A stretch of DNA of 64,000 bases from Saccharothrix syringae (GTDB lineage Bacteria; Actinomycetota; Actinomycetes; Mycobacteriales; Pseudonocardiaceae). The position numbers and the translations under genes were made by a program. Under the pieces are notes generated by a model. The model saw nothing but the letters and a program-made list of their open reading frames with translations. It ran no database searches and was not told where the DNA came from. The stretch is from contig NZ_CP034550.1 in NCBI RefSeq assembly GCF_009498035.1, positions 3,720,001 through 3,784,000 of the forward strand, given 5' to 3'. The first letter of the stretch is position 1. Each line of letters starts with the position of its first letter. This document shows, in pieces, positions 33,627-44,529 of this stretch.

Positions 33627-34649
33627 TCAGCGCCAGCCGAGGGCGGGTGCGACGTGGGTCAGGATGCTGTCGAGCACGTGCGCGTTGTAGTCGACCCCGA
33701 GCTGGTTGGGCACGGTCAGCAGCAGCGTGTCGGCCTCGGCGATCGCCTCGTCCTCGGCCAGCTGCCCGATCAGGACGTCCGGTTCGGCGGCGTAGGTGCG
33801 GCCGAAGATGGCCCTGGTCTCGGCGTCGATGTAGCCCACCTGGTCCGCGCTGTCGCCGTCGTCGCCGAAGTAGGCGTGGTCGAGGTCGGAGGTGAGGGCG
33901 AAGATGCTGCGCGAGACCGACACGCGGGGCTCGTGCTGCCACCCGGCCCGCGACCACGCCTTGCGGAACGCCCGGATCTGCTCGGCCTGCTGCACGTGGA
34001 ACGGCGCCCCGCCCTCGTCGTTCTTCAGCGTCGAGCTCATCAGGTGCATGCCCTGCTCGGCCGCCCAGACGGCGGTGGCGTTGGAACCGGCACCCCACCA
34101 GATGCGGTCGCGCAGTCCGGGGGAGTGGGGTTCGACGCGCAGCAGCCCCGGCGGGTTGGCGAACATCGGGCGCGGGTTGGGCTGGGCGAAGCCCTTGCCT
34201 TCCAGCACCTTCAGCAGCACCTCGGTGTGCTTGCGGGCCATGTCGGCGTCGGTGTCGCCCTCGCTCGGCTGGTAGCCGAAGTAGCGCCAGCCGTCGATGA
34301 CCTGCTCCGGTGATCCCCGGGAGACGCCGAGCTGGAGCCTGCCGCCGGCGATCAGGTCGGCGGCGCCGGCGTCCTCGGCCATGTACATCGGGTTCTCGTA
34401 GCGCATGTCGATCACGCCGGTGCCGATCTCGATGCGCTCGGTCCTGGCGCCGATGGCGGCCAGCAGCGGGAACGGCGAGGCCAGCTGCCGGGCGAAGTGG
34501 TGCACCCGGAAGTAGGCGCCGTCCAGGCCGATCTCCTCGGCGGCCACGGCGAGGTCGACGGCCTGGAGCACCGCGTCCGCCGCCGTCCTGGTCTGCGAGT
34601 GCGGGCTGTCGGACCAGTGGCCGAAGGAGAGGAATCCGATTTTCTTCAC
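33627..34649 (-). CDS. LLM-class flavin-dependent oxidoreductase
   Basis: 340 residues from GTG 34649 (VKKIGFLSFGHW). A bacterial-luciferase-like TIM barrel that uses FMNH2 or F420H2; the N-terminal strand, GAYFRVHHFARQLASPFPLL, TGVIDMRYENPMYMAEDAGA and GRLQLGVSRGSPEQV are typical of the subgroup often annotated as CE1758-family monooxygenases. The substrate is unknown. No strong ribosome site is seen before the GTG. An imperfect-length palindrome GTTGA-TTCC-TCAAC lies at 34675-34688. The gene is divergent from furA, so redox control of both is conceivable but unproven. Confidence 0.82.
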   Translation of the reverse strand: MKKIGFLSFGHWSDSPHSQTRTAADAVLQAVDLAVAAEEIGLDGAYFRVHHFARQLASPFPLLAAIGARTERIEIGTGVIDMRYENPMYMAEDAGAADLIAGGRLQLGVSRGSPEQVIDGWRYFGYQPSEGDTDADMARKHTEVLLKVLEGKGFAQPNPRPMFANPPGLLRVEPHSPGLRDRIWWGAGSNATAVWAAEQGMHLMSSTLKNDEGGAPFHVQQAEQIRAFRKAWSRAGWQHEPRVSVSRSIFALTSDLDHAYFGDDGDSADQVGYIDAETRAIFGRTYAAEPDVLIGQLAEDEAIAEADTLLLTVPNQLGVDYNAHVLDSILTHVAPALGWR

Positions 34650-34825
34650 GTCCGTGGAACGCCCCGGCGCGCTGGTTGATTCCTCAACTACCCCGGGGTG
34701 CGGCCGGGGCCGTCCGCGCACGGCGCTGGTCCGATCGGGGTGCGGTGACCGCCCGGTCGGACGCCGGCGGAGCCGTCGGGTGACCGGACGTCGGCGTCCG
34801 GTACGACGATGTGATGAAGGTAATT

Positions 34826-34855
34826 TGGATTTGATCCAGTCAAGCGCTTTAAGGT
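34826..34855 (+). promoter_or_regulatory. furA promoter with dyad
   Basis: A dyad TGGAT-TTG-ATCCA (34826-34838) in an AT-rich pocket and a -10 box TAAGGT (34850-34855) lying 6 bases before GTG 34862. The dyad overlaps the place of the -35 box and is a candidate FurA autorepression site. The spacing predicts a leaderless furA transcript. Confidence 0.5.
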
Positions 34856-34861
34856 CTTCGC

Positions 34862-35311
34862 GTGATGTCCGACTTCGAGGCGCAGCTGCGGTCGGTCTCG
34901 TTGCGCGTGACCCGCCCCCGGTTGGCGGTGCTCAAGGCGCTGCGGGACCACCCGCACGTCGACACCGAGACGGTGATCTCCCTGGTGCGGGTCGAGCACC
35001 CCACCGTGTCCCACCAGGCGGTCTACGACGTGCTGCGGGTGCTGACCGACGTCGGCCTGGTGCGGCGCATCCAGCCCGCCGGGGCGACCGCCCGCTACGA
35101 GTCGCGGGTGGGGGACAACCACCACCACGTGGTGTGCCGCTCCTGCGGCGCGATCGCGGACGTCGACTGCACCGTCGGCCACAGCCCCTGCCTCACCGCC
35201 TCGGACGACCGCGGCTACGCGGTCGACGAGGCGGAGGTCGTCTTCTGGGGCACCTGCCCCGACTGCTCGACCGAACACACCGCCAGTGAACCGCCTGTTG
35301 GAAGGAAGTAG
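34862..35311 (+). CDS. furA: FurA/CatR peroxide-responsive repressor
   Basis: 149 residues (GTG 34862; ATG 34865 gives one fewer). Fur fold: winged HTH with THE-type helix VSHQAVYDVLRVLTDVGLV, the regulatory metal motif DNHHHVVCRSCG, and a second CxxC (CPDC) for structural zinc. Members next to katG use iron or manganese to sense H2O2 by metal-catalysed oxidation and repress katG. The stop codon is immediately followed by the katG ATG, so the two are co-transcribed. A dyad overlapping the promoter supports autorepression. Confidence 0.9.
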   Translation: MMSDFEAQLRSVSLRVTRPRLAVLKALRDHPHVDTETVISLVRVEHPTVSHQAVYDVLRVLTDVGLVRRIQPAGATARYESRVGDNHHHVVCRSCGAIADVDCTVGHSPCLTASDDRGYAVDEAEVVFWGTCPDCSTEHTASEPPVGRK

Positions 35312-37588
<2,277 letters not shown>

Positions 37589-37604
37589 TCCGGTCGACCC
37601 CGGT

Positions 37605-37636
37605 GGGTGGGCCCGGCCGATCGGCCGGGCCCACCC
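37605..37636. terminator. 32-nt perfect palindrome, katG terminator
   Basis: 16-bp arms without mismatch, centred at 37620/37621 (CCGGCCGA-TCGGCCGG core), 16 bases after the katG stop. Confidence 0.8.
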
Positions 37637-37949
37637 CTCACCGGGCGGGTGGTCGGCGGTGGTCCCGGCCCGGCCGCCAGGGCACGTCGGCGCCGCTCTC
37701 CGCCGGGGCCGTGGGCGGGGTCGCCCGAATTCGGTGAAGCCCGGGCGGCGGGGTACCGCGGTTCGCCAGGTCGTGCACGGTCTCCGGGTGCTCCACGCTC
37801 GGCAGGCCGACCGCCTCGGCCACCTGGCGGCCGAGGCGCGGTGCCGCCAGCGGCCCGTGGACGGATCGCGGGGATCGGCCGCCCGGTACACCGGGCAACT
37901 GCCGCCGCCCGCGAGTGGATCTTTCCGCGCTGTTCCGCTTGGGGGGCAC
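37637..37949. other. gap after katG, possible gene remnant
   Basis: About 310 bases without a supported gene. A minus-strand frame (37638-37949) contains LGRQVAEAVGLPSVEHPETV, which reads like protein, but it has no ribosome site, no recognised family and a low-complexity start. It may be the end of a decayed gene. Confidence 0.35.
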
Positions 37950-38645
37950 CTACCCCTGCGCGGCGACGAGGAACATCGGCACCGCGACGAGGATGCGGTT
38001 CGCGCGGGCGCGTTCGGCCTGCTCGGCGAGCCAGCCCTCCTCGTCGGTGATCCGGCGCAGCAGGGCCAGCGCGAGGTCGTCGGTGAACACGCTGGTGCGC
38101 ACCTCGACGACCGGGTCGGTGAACCCGGCGTCGAGCAGCAGGTTGCGGTAGCCCCGGGCGGCGCGCGGCGACGGGAACGCGTCCGCCTTCGCGTGCACCA
38201 GCCGGCGGGTGGTCGCCGGGTCGTCCGAGTCGATGGCGATCGCGTCCCAGTCCGGGCCGAGCAGCACGACCCGCCCGCCCGGCGCGAGCACCCGGCGTGC
38301 CTCGGCCACGGCCCGCGCCGGGTCGTCGAGCAGGTGCAGCACCTTGTCCGCGCGGTAACCGGCCACCGAGCCGGTTCCCAGGGGGAGCGCGCGGGCGTCG
38401 CCGACGTGGAACTCCCCGGCCGGCAGGCGTTCCCGAGCCGCGGCGACCATGTCGGGGTCGAGGTCGACGCCGATCGCGCGGGCACCGCGCCCGGCCAGCT
38501 CGGCGACCGCGCGGCCACCGCCGCAGCCGACGTCGACCACGGTTCGGCCGGTGAGGTCGCCGAGCAGGTCGTAGGAACGCGCGCGCAGTTCGCCGGCCGC
38601 GGGCTGCGCGTCGCCGGCGTCGAGGAGGGCGAGGAGGCTGGACAT
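37950..38645 (-). CDS. class I SAM-dependent methyltransferase
   Basis: 231 residues from ATG 38645. Methyltransferase motif I is VVDVGCGGGRAVAEL, motif II IGVDLDPDMV, with LHLLDDPARAVAEARRVLAP as the later motif (Methyltransf_11/25 type). The acceptor is unknown. In-frame ATGs at 38654 and 38675 exist, but 38675 lies inside the MerR-type dyad and promoter, so it cannot start the message predicted from the -35/-10 at 38683-38653; that promoter would begin RNA at about 38645, the chosen ATG. Divergent partner of the MerR gene. Confidence 0.75.
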   Translation of the reverse strand: MSSLLALLDAGDAQPAAGELRARSYDLLGDLTGRTVVDVGCGGGRAVAELAGRGARAIGVDLDPDMVAAARERLPAGEFHVGDARALPLGTGSVAGYRADKVLHLLDDPARAVAEARRVLAPGGRVVLLGPDWDAIAIDSDDPATTRRLVHAKADAFPSPRAARGYRNLLLDAGFTDPVVEVRTSVFTDDLALALLRRITDEEGWLAEQAERARANRILVAVPMFLVAAQG

Positions 38646-38658
38646 GCCCGCCATGCTC

Positions 38659-38682
38659 TGACTTGATGTCGACATGAAGTCA
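38659..38682. promoter_or_regulatory. MerR-type dyad between methyltransferase and MerR genes
   Basis: ACTTGATGTC-GACATGAAGT (38661-38680) with one mismatch, flanked by TG/CA. On the minus strand TTGACT (38683-38678), a 19-base spacer and GAGCAT (38658-38653) give the long-spacer promoter that MerR proteins untwist to activate. Confidence 0.65.
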
Positions 38683-39075
38683 AGCCCGATGACGATCGGC
38701 GAGGTGGCCGACCACTTCGGCCTGCCGGCGCACGTGCTGCGGCACTGGGAGTCGGTCGGCCTGCTCGCCCCCGCCCGCGTCGAGGGCGGCCGCCGCCGCT
38801 ACACCCGCGACGACCTGGTCCGGGTGGCCTCGATCGTGGTCGCGAAGCAGGCCGGCCTGTCGCTGCCGGACATCCGGGACTTCCTCGCCTCCCTCCGCAC
38901 CCCGGCGCGCAAGGACGTGCTGCGCCGCAACCAGCGGGCGTTGCGGGCCAGGATGGCGGCGCTGCGGTCGGCGCTCGACCTCGTCGAGGCCGGGCTGAAC
39001 TGCTCGCACGAGGACATCACGACCTGCCCGAACTACCGGGCCCACGTGGCGGAGCTGATGCCCGCCGGCTCCTGA
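38674..39075 (+). CDS. MerR family transcriptional regulator
   Basis: 133 residues from ATG 38674 (an ATG at 38689, MTIGEVADHFGLP, is an alternative). MerR winged HTH: MTIGEVADHFGLPAHVLRHW, EGGRRRYTRDDLVRVASIVV, then a dimerisation helix RNQRALRARMAALRSALDLV and a short Cys-bearing tail NCSHEDITTCPNY that could bind a metal or sense thiol state. The start codon lies inside the dyad shared with the methyltransferase, pointing to autoregulation and activation of that gene. Confidence 0.82.
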   Translation: MKSSPMTIGEVADHFGLPAHVLRHWESVGLLAPARVEGGRRRYTRDDLVRVASIVVAKQAGLSLPDIRDFLASLRTPARKDVLRRNQRALRARMAALRSALDLVEAGLNCSHEDITTCPNYRAHVAELMPAGS

Positions 39076-39281
39076 CCGGTCGGGGGCACGCGGTGGGTTT
39101 CCCGGCGCGCCCGGTATCCGTGCGCCCCGCTCGCGCTCGTCACCGGTGGACGGGCACCGGTCAACCCCGCCACGGTCGACCGCGGCGGTGCGCTGCACGT
39201 CACCGCGCGCAGCGCGGTCCTCCCCGCGGGGGCAACCCCTGGCCGGGGACACCGGGTGGTCCGGTGGTGTGCGGGGGCGCG

Positions 39282-39576
39282 GTGACCGTGCCCGACCCGG
39301 GCGGCATCGTCGAGGTCGTGCGAACCGCGCCCCGACCAGGAGGTGGTCCTCGCGGCCGTGCTCGGCGAGACCACCACCGACGACGACGCGCTGCGGCGGC
39401 TGTACCCGGGAGCCCGCTCCCGGCTGCCCGTGGCGGGGCTCCGGCGCGCGGCGGACCGGGCCGAGGAGATCGCCGAGTCCCTCGGGCGGATCGCCCACGC
39501 CTCCGGGACCAGGCCGACCAGGTGGACGCGAGCCGGCGCCGGCAGATCGCCGACCGAATGGAGCGGGGGGCGGTGA
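39282..39576 (+). pseudogene. small gene with frame shift, uncertain
   Basis: From GTG 39282 (GGGGG upstream) the frame reads VTVPDPGGIVEVVRTAP; at a CCCC run (39332-39335) the coding-like sequence moves to the +1 frame and continues DQEVVLAAVLGETTTDDDAL, GLRRAADRAEEIAESLGRIA and on to a TGA at 39574. One extra C would explain it. A second overlap of frames near 39510 (DQADQVDASRRRQIADRMER) blurs the end. It may be a sequencing error or a decaying small gene of about 98 codons. No family recognised. Confidence 0.3.
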
Positions 39577-39646
39577 ACCACCGGGGGGGCGGGCACGGCT
39601 CCGCGGGACCAGCCGCGGTTCATCCTCAAGAGCGAGGTGCGGGCCG

Positions 39647-40654
39647 GTGGGCGTCGACATACTGGCGGGCGTGCGCACACGTGACCTGGCCCTGACCGCG
39701 GTGGTGGTGGCGGCGACCGCGGTGCCGGTCGCGTGGACGGCGGGCCCGCCGGCGGTCGCCCTGGCGGTCCTGGCCTCGGCGCCGGTGCTGTGGGTGCACC
39801 GCCGGCCGCTGCTCGTCGGGCTCGTGGTGGGGCTCGCGACCACCGCGCTCGCGACGCTCTACGTGGCCCCGGTGATCCCGGCCGGGCCGCTGGTCGCGTT
39901 CTCCGTGATCGCGGCGTCGAGCACGCCCGCCTGGCGGTTGGTCGCGGTGCTGGTCGCGGCGGCGGGGGTGACGGTCTCGCTGGTCGTCCCCGGGGACGAC
40001 GACCTGGCCACCTACCGGTACCTGGCGGTGGCGTACGCGGCGGCCTACGCGCTGGGCGCGAACACCAGGGCCCGGCGGGCGCAGGCCGCGGCTGCCGCCG
40101 CGCGGGAGCGGACCCGGATCGCCCGCGAGATGCACGACGTGCTCACCCACTCCGTGGGCATGATGGTCGTGCAGGCCGAGGCCGGTCCGCTGGTCGTGCG
40201 GTCGGACCCGGACCGGGCGGTCGAGGTGTTCGACGCGATCGCGGCCACCGGGCGCGGTGCCGTCGCGCGGCTCCGGGAGGTCATCCACGCGCTGCGCTCG
40301 CCCGGCATCGACTCGCTGGACGAGCTGGTCACCGGGGTCGCGTCGCTGGAGGTGGTGGGCGAGCCCCGGCCGGTGCCGCCCGAGGTGGACGCGGCCGTGT
40401 ACCGGATCGTCCAGGAGGCGCTGACCAACGCGGCGCGGCACGCGTCGGCCCGGTCGGTCCGGGTGCGGCTGCGCTGGCGGGAACGCGCGCTGGGGGTGGA
40501 CGTGGTCGACGACGGCCGCGGTCCCGCGGGCGGGGACGGGTTCGGGCTGCTCGGCATGCGCGAGCGCGTGGCCGCGTGCGGCGGGACGCTGCGGACCGGG
40601 CCGGGACCGGGCGGCGCGGGGTTCGCCGTGCGCGCGACCCTGCCGACGACCTGA
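39647..40654 (+). CDS. sensor histidine kinase (HisKA_3)
   Basis: 335 residues from GTG 39647 (GAGGTG 8 bases upstream). About four to five membrane helices in residues 12-140, then the HisKA_3 dimerisation motif RIAREMHDVLTHSVG with phosphoacceptor H163, and an HATPase_c domain with N-box ALTNAARHA and G-box VDDGRGPAGGDGFGLLGMRE. No large sensor domain is present, so the signal probably acts through the membrane part. The response regulator gene overlaps its stop (TGATG). Confidence 0.88.
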   Translation: MGVDILAGVRTRDLALTAVVVAATAVPVAWTAGPPAVALAVLASAPVLWVHRRPLLVGLVVGLATTALATLYVAPVIPAGPLVAFSVIAASSTPAWRLVAVLVAAAGVTVSLVVPGDDDLATYRYLAVAYAAAYALGANTRARRAQAAAAAARERTRIAREMHDVLTHSVGMMVVQAEAGPLVVRSDPDRAVEVFDAIAATGRGAVARLREVIHALRSPGIDSLDELVTGVASLEVVGEPRPVPPEVDAAVYRIVQEALTNAARHASARSVRVRLRWRERALGVDVVDDGRGPAGGDGFGLLGMRERVAACGGTLRTGPGPGGAGFAVRATLPTT

Positions 40655-41310
40655 TGCTGCGCGTGCTCGTGGTCGACGACCAGGACCTGTTCCGCGGCGG
40701 CTTCGCGATGATCCTCGACGCGCAGCCGGACATGACCGTCGTGGGCGAGGCCGCGGACGGTGCCGAGGCGGTCCGGTTGGCGACCGGGCTGGAGCCGGAC
40801 GTGGTGCTGATGGACGTCCGCATGCCCGGCGTGGACGGCGTCACCGCGACCCGGGAGATCTGCGCGCGGACCGCGGCCAAGGTCGTCGTGCTGACCATGT
40901 TCGACCTGGACGAGCACGTCTACGCTGCGCTCGCCGCGGGCGCGAGCGGCTTCCTGCTCAAGGACATCCGCCGCGACCAGCTCGTCGACGCGGTCCGGCT
41001 CGTCGCCGCCGGTGACGCGCTGCTCGCGCCCAGCGTGACCCGCCGGCTCGTCGCGGACCTCGCCCGGCGCGGCCACGCCGTCCCGGCGCTGGCGGCCCGG
41101 TTGGCGGAGCTGACCGAACGGGAGCGGGACACGCTGCGGCACCTCGCCCGCGGCCGGTCCAACGCGGAGATCGCGGGTGCGCTGTTCGTCAGCGAGCACA
41201 CGGTCAAGACGCACGTGAGCAACCTGCTGGGCAAGCTGGGGCTGCGCGACCGGGCCCAGGCGGTGGTGTTCGCCTACGAGTCCGGTCTGGTCATCGCGGG
41301 CCGGTCCTGA
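40654..41310 (+). CDS. NarL/FixJ-type response regulator
   Basis: 218 residues. Receiver domain with the acidic pair D8/D9, phosphorylation site D54 in VVLMDVRMPG and Lys in FLLKDIRRD; LuxR HTH at about 148-210 (LTERERDTLRHLARGRSNAE, then SEHTVKTHVSNLLGKL). Cognate to the kinase that overlaps it by 1 base. The regulated genes are not shown by the sequence; the carboxylesterase 51 bases downstream is a candidate. Confidence 0.9.
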   Translation: MLRVLVVDDQDLFRGGFAMILDAQPDMTVVGEAADGAEAVRLATGLEPDVVLMDVRMPGVDGVTATREICARTAAKVVVLTMFDLDEHVYAALAAGASGFLLKDIRRDQLVDAVRLVAAGDALLAPSVTRRLVADLARRGHAVPALAARLAELTERERDTLRHLARGRSNAEIAGALFVSEHTVKTHVSNLLGKLGLRDRAQAVVFAYESGLVIAGRS

Positions 41311-41361
41311 TTCCCCCTCGCCGGCGATCCGCGGTCGTCGGGACGGGGCGAGGCTGGGCGC

Positions 41362-42768
41362 ATGAAGCTGATCGTGCTCCTGGCCGCGCTGCTGGTCGCG
41401 CCCACCCCGGTGGCGGGCGCACCCGGCTGCACGGCGCAGACCTCACTGGGCACCGTCGCGGGCCGGGCCGCCGGACACCTGTGCGTCTACCGCGGCATCC
41501 GGTACGCGGACGCGCCGAGGTCCCGGCCGCCCGTCCCGGTCGGACCGTGGTCGGGCACCTTCGAGGCGACCGACGCGAGCGCGGTGTGCCCGCAGTTCCG
41601 CGACGACGTCTCCGAGGAGTACCCCGACGACAGGCCCGTCTACCTGGACGAGGACTGCCTGCGCCTGAACGTGTGGGCACCGCGCGGGCCCGGCGGGCAC
41701 CCCGTGGTCGTCTTCGTCCACGGCGGCGCCGCGCGGTTCGGCACGGCGAACGAACCGCGTTACGACGGCACCCGGCCGGCCCGCGACGCGGTCGTGGTGA
41801 CGCTGAACTACCGCCTCGGCCTGCTGGGCGCGGACAACCTCTTCCTGCGCGACCAGATCACCGCGCTGGAGTGGGTGCGCGCGCACATCGCCTCGTTCGG
41901 CGGCGACCCCGGGAACGTCACGGCGGTCGGCGAGTCCGAGGGGGCGTTCTCGCTGAGCGCCATGCTCGCCACCGACCACCCGCAACGCCTGTTCCGCCGC
42001 GTGGTCCTGCAGAGCGGGTCCGGCTACCTGGTGCACTCCGGGCCCGAGCCCGCGGTGGACCTGACCGGGATGAGCACCCTGGAGGTGTTGCGCCGGCAGG
42101 AGGAGCTGGTCGGCGCCGACCCGCTGGCCGGAGCCGTCCACTTCGGACCGCACGTCGACGGCGAGCTGGTCCGGCGGCCCGTGATCGACGCCGTCGAGGC
42201 CGGGAACGCGCGCGGGATCGACGTGCTGATCGGCTCCAACCGGGACGAGATGGGCTACTTCGCCCAGTTCGACCTGGGGATCGCGCGGATGACGCTGGAC
42301 CGGTACCGGGCGTTCTTCCCGCCGGGGCTGGACCTCGACGAGGTGGCCGCGGCCTACCGCGACGAACCGGACGAGGTGCTGGCCATGCTCACCGACCAGA
42401 CCATGCGCGTCCCGGCGACCCGGCTCGCCGAGGCGCAGGGCCGGTGGGCGCGCAGCTTCATGTACCGGTTCGACTGGGGGCCCGCCGTGCACACCGCGGA
42501 GCTGCCGTTCGTGTTCGGGACGTTGAGCTTCACCGGGGTCCCGGGCGGGGCGGAGGCGTTCCGGGCCGATCCCGCCGCGGCACGGGCCCTGTCGGCCGGG
42601 ATGCGGCACGCGTGGGCGTCGTTCGCCCGGAGCGGGGACCCGGGGTGGCCGGAGTACCGGTACGGGCGCGCCACCAGGACCTGGGACACGCCGTCGGGCC
42701 TGGTGTTCGCCCCCGGGGAGGCCCAACGCGCCGCGTGGGACGGGTACGACTTCCGGTACTTCCGGTGA
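41362..42768 (+). CDS. secreted type B carboxylesterase
   Basis: 468 residues with a short signal peptide (KLIVLLAALLVAPTPVAGA). The alpha/beta-hydrolase fold shows the oxyanion hole HGG (120-122) and nucleophile S192 in VGESEGAF, where most relatives have GESAGA; the Glu at that place is unusual. It is a little shorter than the common 490-520 residues, with the part before the nucleophile trimmed. Substrate unknown (para-nitrobenzyl-esterase group). A possible -10 box GAGGCT lies 6 bases before the ATG, hinting at a leaderless message. Confidence 0.83.
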   Translation: MKLIVLLAALLVAPTPVAGAPGCTAQTSLGTVAGRAAGHLCVYRGIRYADAPRSRPPVPVGPWSGTFEATDASAVCPQFRDDVSEEYPDDRPVYLDEDCLRLNVWAPRGPGGHPVVVFVHGGAARFGTANEPRYDGTRPARDAVVVTLNYRLGLLGADNLFLRDQITALEWVRAHIASFGGDPGNVTAVGESEGAFSLSAMLATDHPQRLFRRVVLQSGSGYLVHSGPEPAVDLTGMSTLEVLRRQEELVGADPLAGAVHFGPHVDGELVRRPVIDAVEAGNARGIDVLIGSNRDEMGYFAQFDLGIARMTLDRYRAFFPPGLDLDEVAAAYRDEPDEVLAMLTDQTMRVPATRLAEAQGRWARSFMYRFDWGPAVHTAELPFVFGTLSFTGVPGGAEAFRADPAAARALSAGMRHAWASFARSGDPGWPEYRYGRATRTWDTPSGLVFAPGEAQRAAWDGYDFRYFR

Positions 42769-42923
42769 ACCGGGTCACCGCCATCCGGGGCCGTGCCGAA
42801 GCGCGGTTGCGCGCGATCGGTGATCGGCCCGGTGCGATGCGGTACGTTGGCGCCTCGCCCGGGCGTGACCGGACCACGTGGCACGCCCGGTGGGGTGCGG
42901 GGTCGGAATTCGGGGGGCGCGCG

Positions 42924-44405
42924 GTGGCGGCAGGTGTCACGCCTCGGCTGTACAACTCGCTGGGCCGGAAGCAGGTCGGGTTCCGGCCGCTGGTCCCCGG
43001 TCGGGTGAGCATCTACTCCTGCGGGCCCACCGTGTACTCGGACCCCCACCTGGGCAACATGCGCCCCTACGTCTTCAGCGACACGCTGCGCCGGATGTTC
43101 GAGTGGAAGGGCCTGGAGGTCGTCCAGACCGTCAACATCACCGACGTCGGGCACACCGTGGGCGACACCGACCTGGGCGAGGACAAGGTCGAGCTGGCGG
43201 CGCGGCGGCAGGAGACCTCGGTCTGGGAGGTCACCCGGCGCCACACCGAGGCGTACTTCCGCGACCTGGCCGACCTGAACGTGCTGCCCCACACGCACAA
43301 CCCGCGGGCGAGCGACCACGTGCCGCAGATGATCGAGTTCGTGCGCGTGCTGGAGGAGCGGGGCTTCACCTACCGGCTGGACTCGGGGCTGTACTTCGAC
43401 ACCGGCCGGTCGCCCGACTACGGGCTGCTGGCGCTCATGCCCGCGGGCGCGGAGTCGGACGTGGTGCGGCTGGAGGTCGTGCCGGGCAAGCGCTCGCGCG
43501 CGGACTTCGCGGTGTGGCGCTCCGAGCGGGACCGGCGGCGGCTGGTGCACTGGGAGTCGCCGTGGGGGCCCGGCGTGCCCGGCTGGCACCTGGAGTGCTC
43601 GGTGATGAGCCGCGACCTGCTCGGCGACCGGTTCGACATCCACACCGGGGGCGTGGACCACCGGGAGATCCACCACGTCAACGAGATCGCCCAGAGCACG
43701 GCGTTCCTCGGCGTGGCGGACGCGGCGCGGTGGGTGCCGCTGTGGATGCACAACGAGTTCGTGCTGTTCGGGCGGCAGAAGATGGCCAAGTCCCGGGGCC
43801 GGATGCCGGTGCTGCGCGACGTGGTCTCGGCGGGGTACCACCCGTTGGTGTTCCGGTACCACCTGCTCGGGGCGCACTACCGCAGCCAGATGGACATCGG
43901 CGACGAGGGCCTGCGCGCCGCCGCGGCGGCCCTGCGGCGGCTGCTGGGCCGGGTGGCCCCGCTGCGGCCGCTGCCGGAGGTGCCCACCTTCGCCGCGGCG
44001 CACGCGGCGCTGACCGGTGAGGCGGGTCGCGCCGCGCTGGCGCGGGTGGACGAGGCGGTGTCGGACGACCTGAACACCGCCCGGGTGCTGGCCGAGCTCA
44101 ACGGCGTGCTGCGCGACGAGGCGCTGGGCGAGGCGGACAAGGCGGTGCTGGTCGCCGCGGTGGACGTCCTGCTGGGTCTGCGGCTGCGGTCGCTGTCGCC
44201 GGAGGAGGTCACCGCGGGCGGCGAGCTCGCGGTGGCGGCGGACTTCGTCGAGGAGCTGGTGGCCGCGCGGGCGCAGGCCCGCCGCGACCGGGACTGGGCG
44301 CGGGCGGACGAGATCCGCGCGCAGCTCGCGGAGCTGGGGGTGCGGGTGGTGGACACCCCGACCGGGTCGCACTGGGAACCCGTGGCGACCGGCTCGCCGG
44401 ACTGA
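42924..44405 (+). CDS. cysS: cysteinyl-tRNA synthetase, divergent type
   Basis: 493 residues from GTG 42924. Charges tRNA-Cys with cysteine. Class I signatures: HLGN (42-45) in place of HIGH and KMAKS (286-290) in place of KMSKS. Zinc ligands C33, C225, H250 and E254 are kept, but the usual FPHHENE stretch reads REIHHVNEIAQ, a variant seen in a separate clade of CysRS. The gene stands alone between an esterase and a kinase, not near ispF or rlmB where actinobacteria keep the main cysS, so it is probably a second copy. A TACGTT box lies about 80 bases before the start. Confidence 0.85.
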   Translation: MAAGVTPRLYNSLGRKQVGFRPLVPGRVSIYSCGPTVYSDPHLGNMRPYVFSDTLRRMFEWKGLEVVQTVNITDVGHTVGDTDLGEDKVELAARRQETSVWEVTRRHTEAYFRDLADLNVLPHTHNPRASDHVPQMIEFVRVLEERGFTYRLDSGLYFDTGRSPDYGLLALMPAGAESDVVRLEVVPGKRSRADFAVWRSERDRRRLVHWESPWGPGVPGWHLECSVMSRDLLGDRFDIHTGGVDHREIHHVNEIAQSTAFLGVADAARWVPLWMHNEFVLFGRQKMAKSRGRMPVLRDVVSAGYHPLVFRYHLLGAHYRSQMDIGDEGLRAAAAALRRLLGRVAPLRPLPEVPTFAAAHAALTGEAGRAALARVDEAVSDDLNTARVLAELNGVLRDEALGEADKAVLVAAVDVLLGLRLRSLSPEEVTAGGELAVAADFVEELVAARAQARRDRDWARADEIRAQLAELGVRVVDTPTGSHWEPVATGSPD

Positions 44406-44529
44406 CCGGCTCCGGCGGTGCCCGCGGCGTGCCACCGGTGTCGTCCGTCCGGGTGGATCACCGGCGTGGAGCCGAGGGGGATTCGCGGAACCCGGGTCAC
44501 GCGGGGCGGGTGCGTGGGATTCTGCCGGG

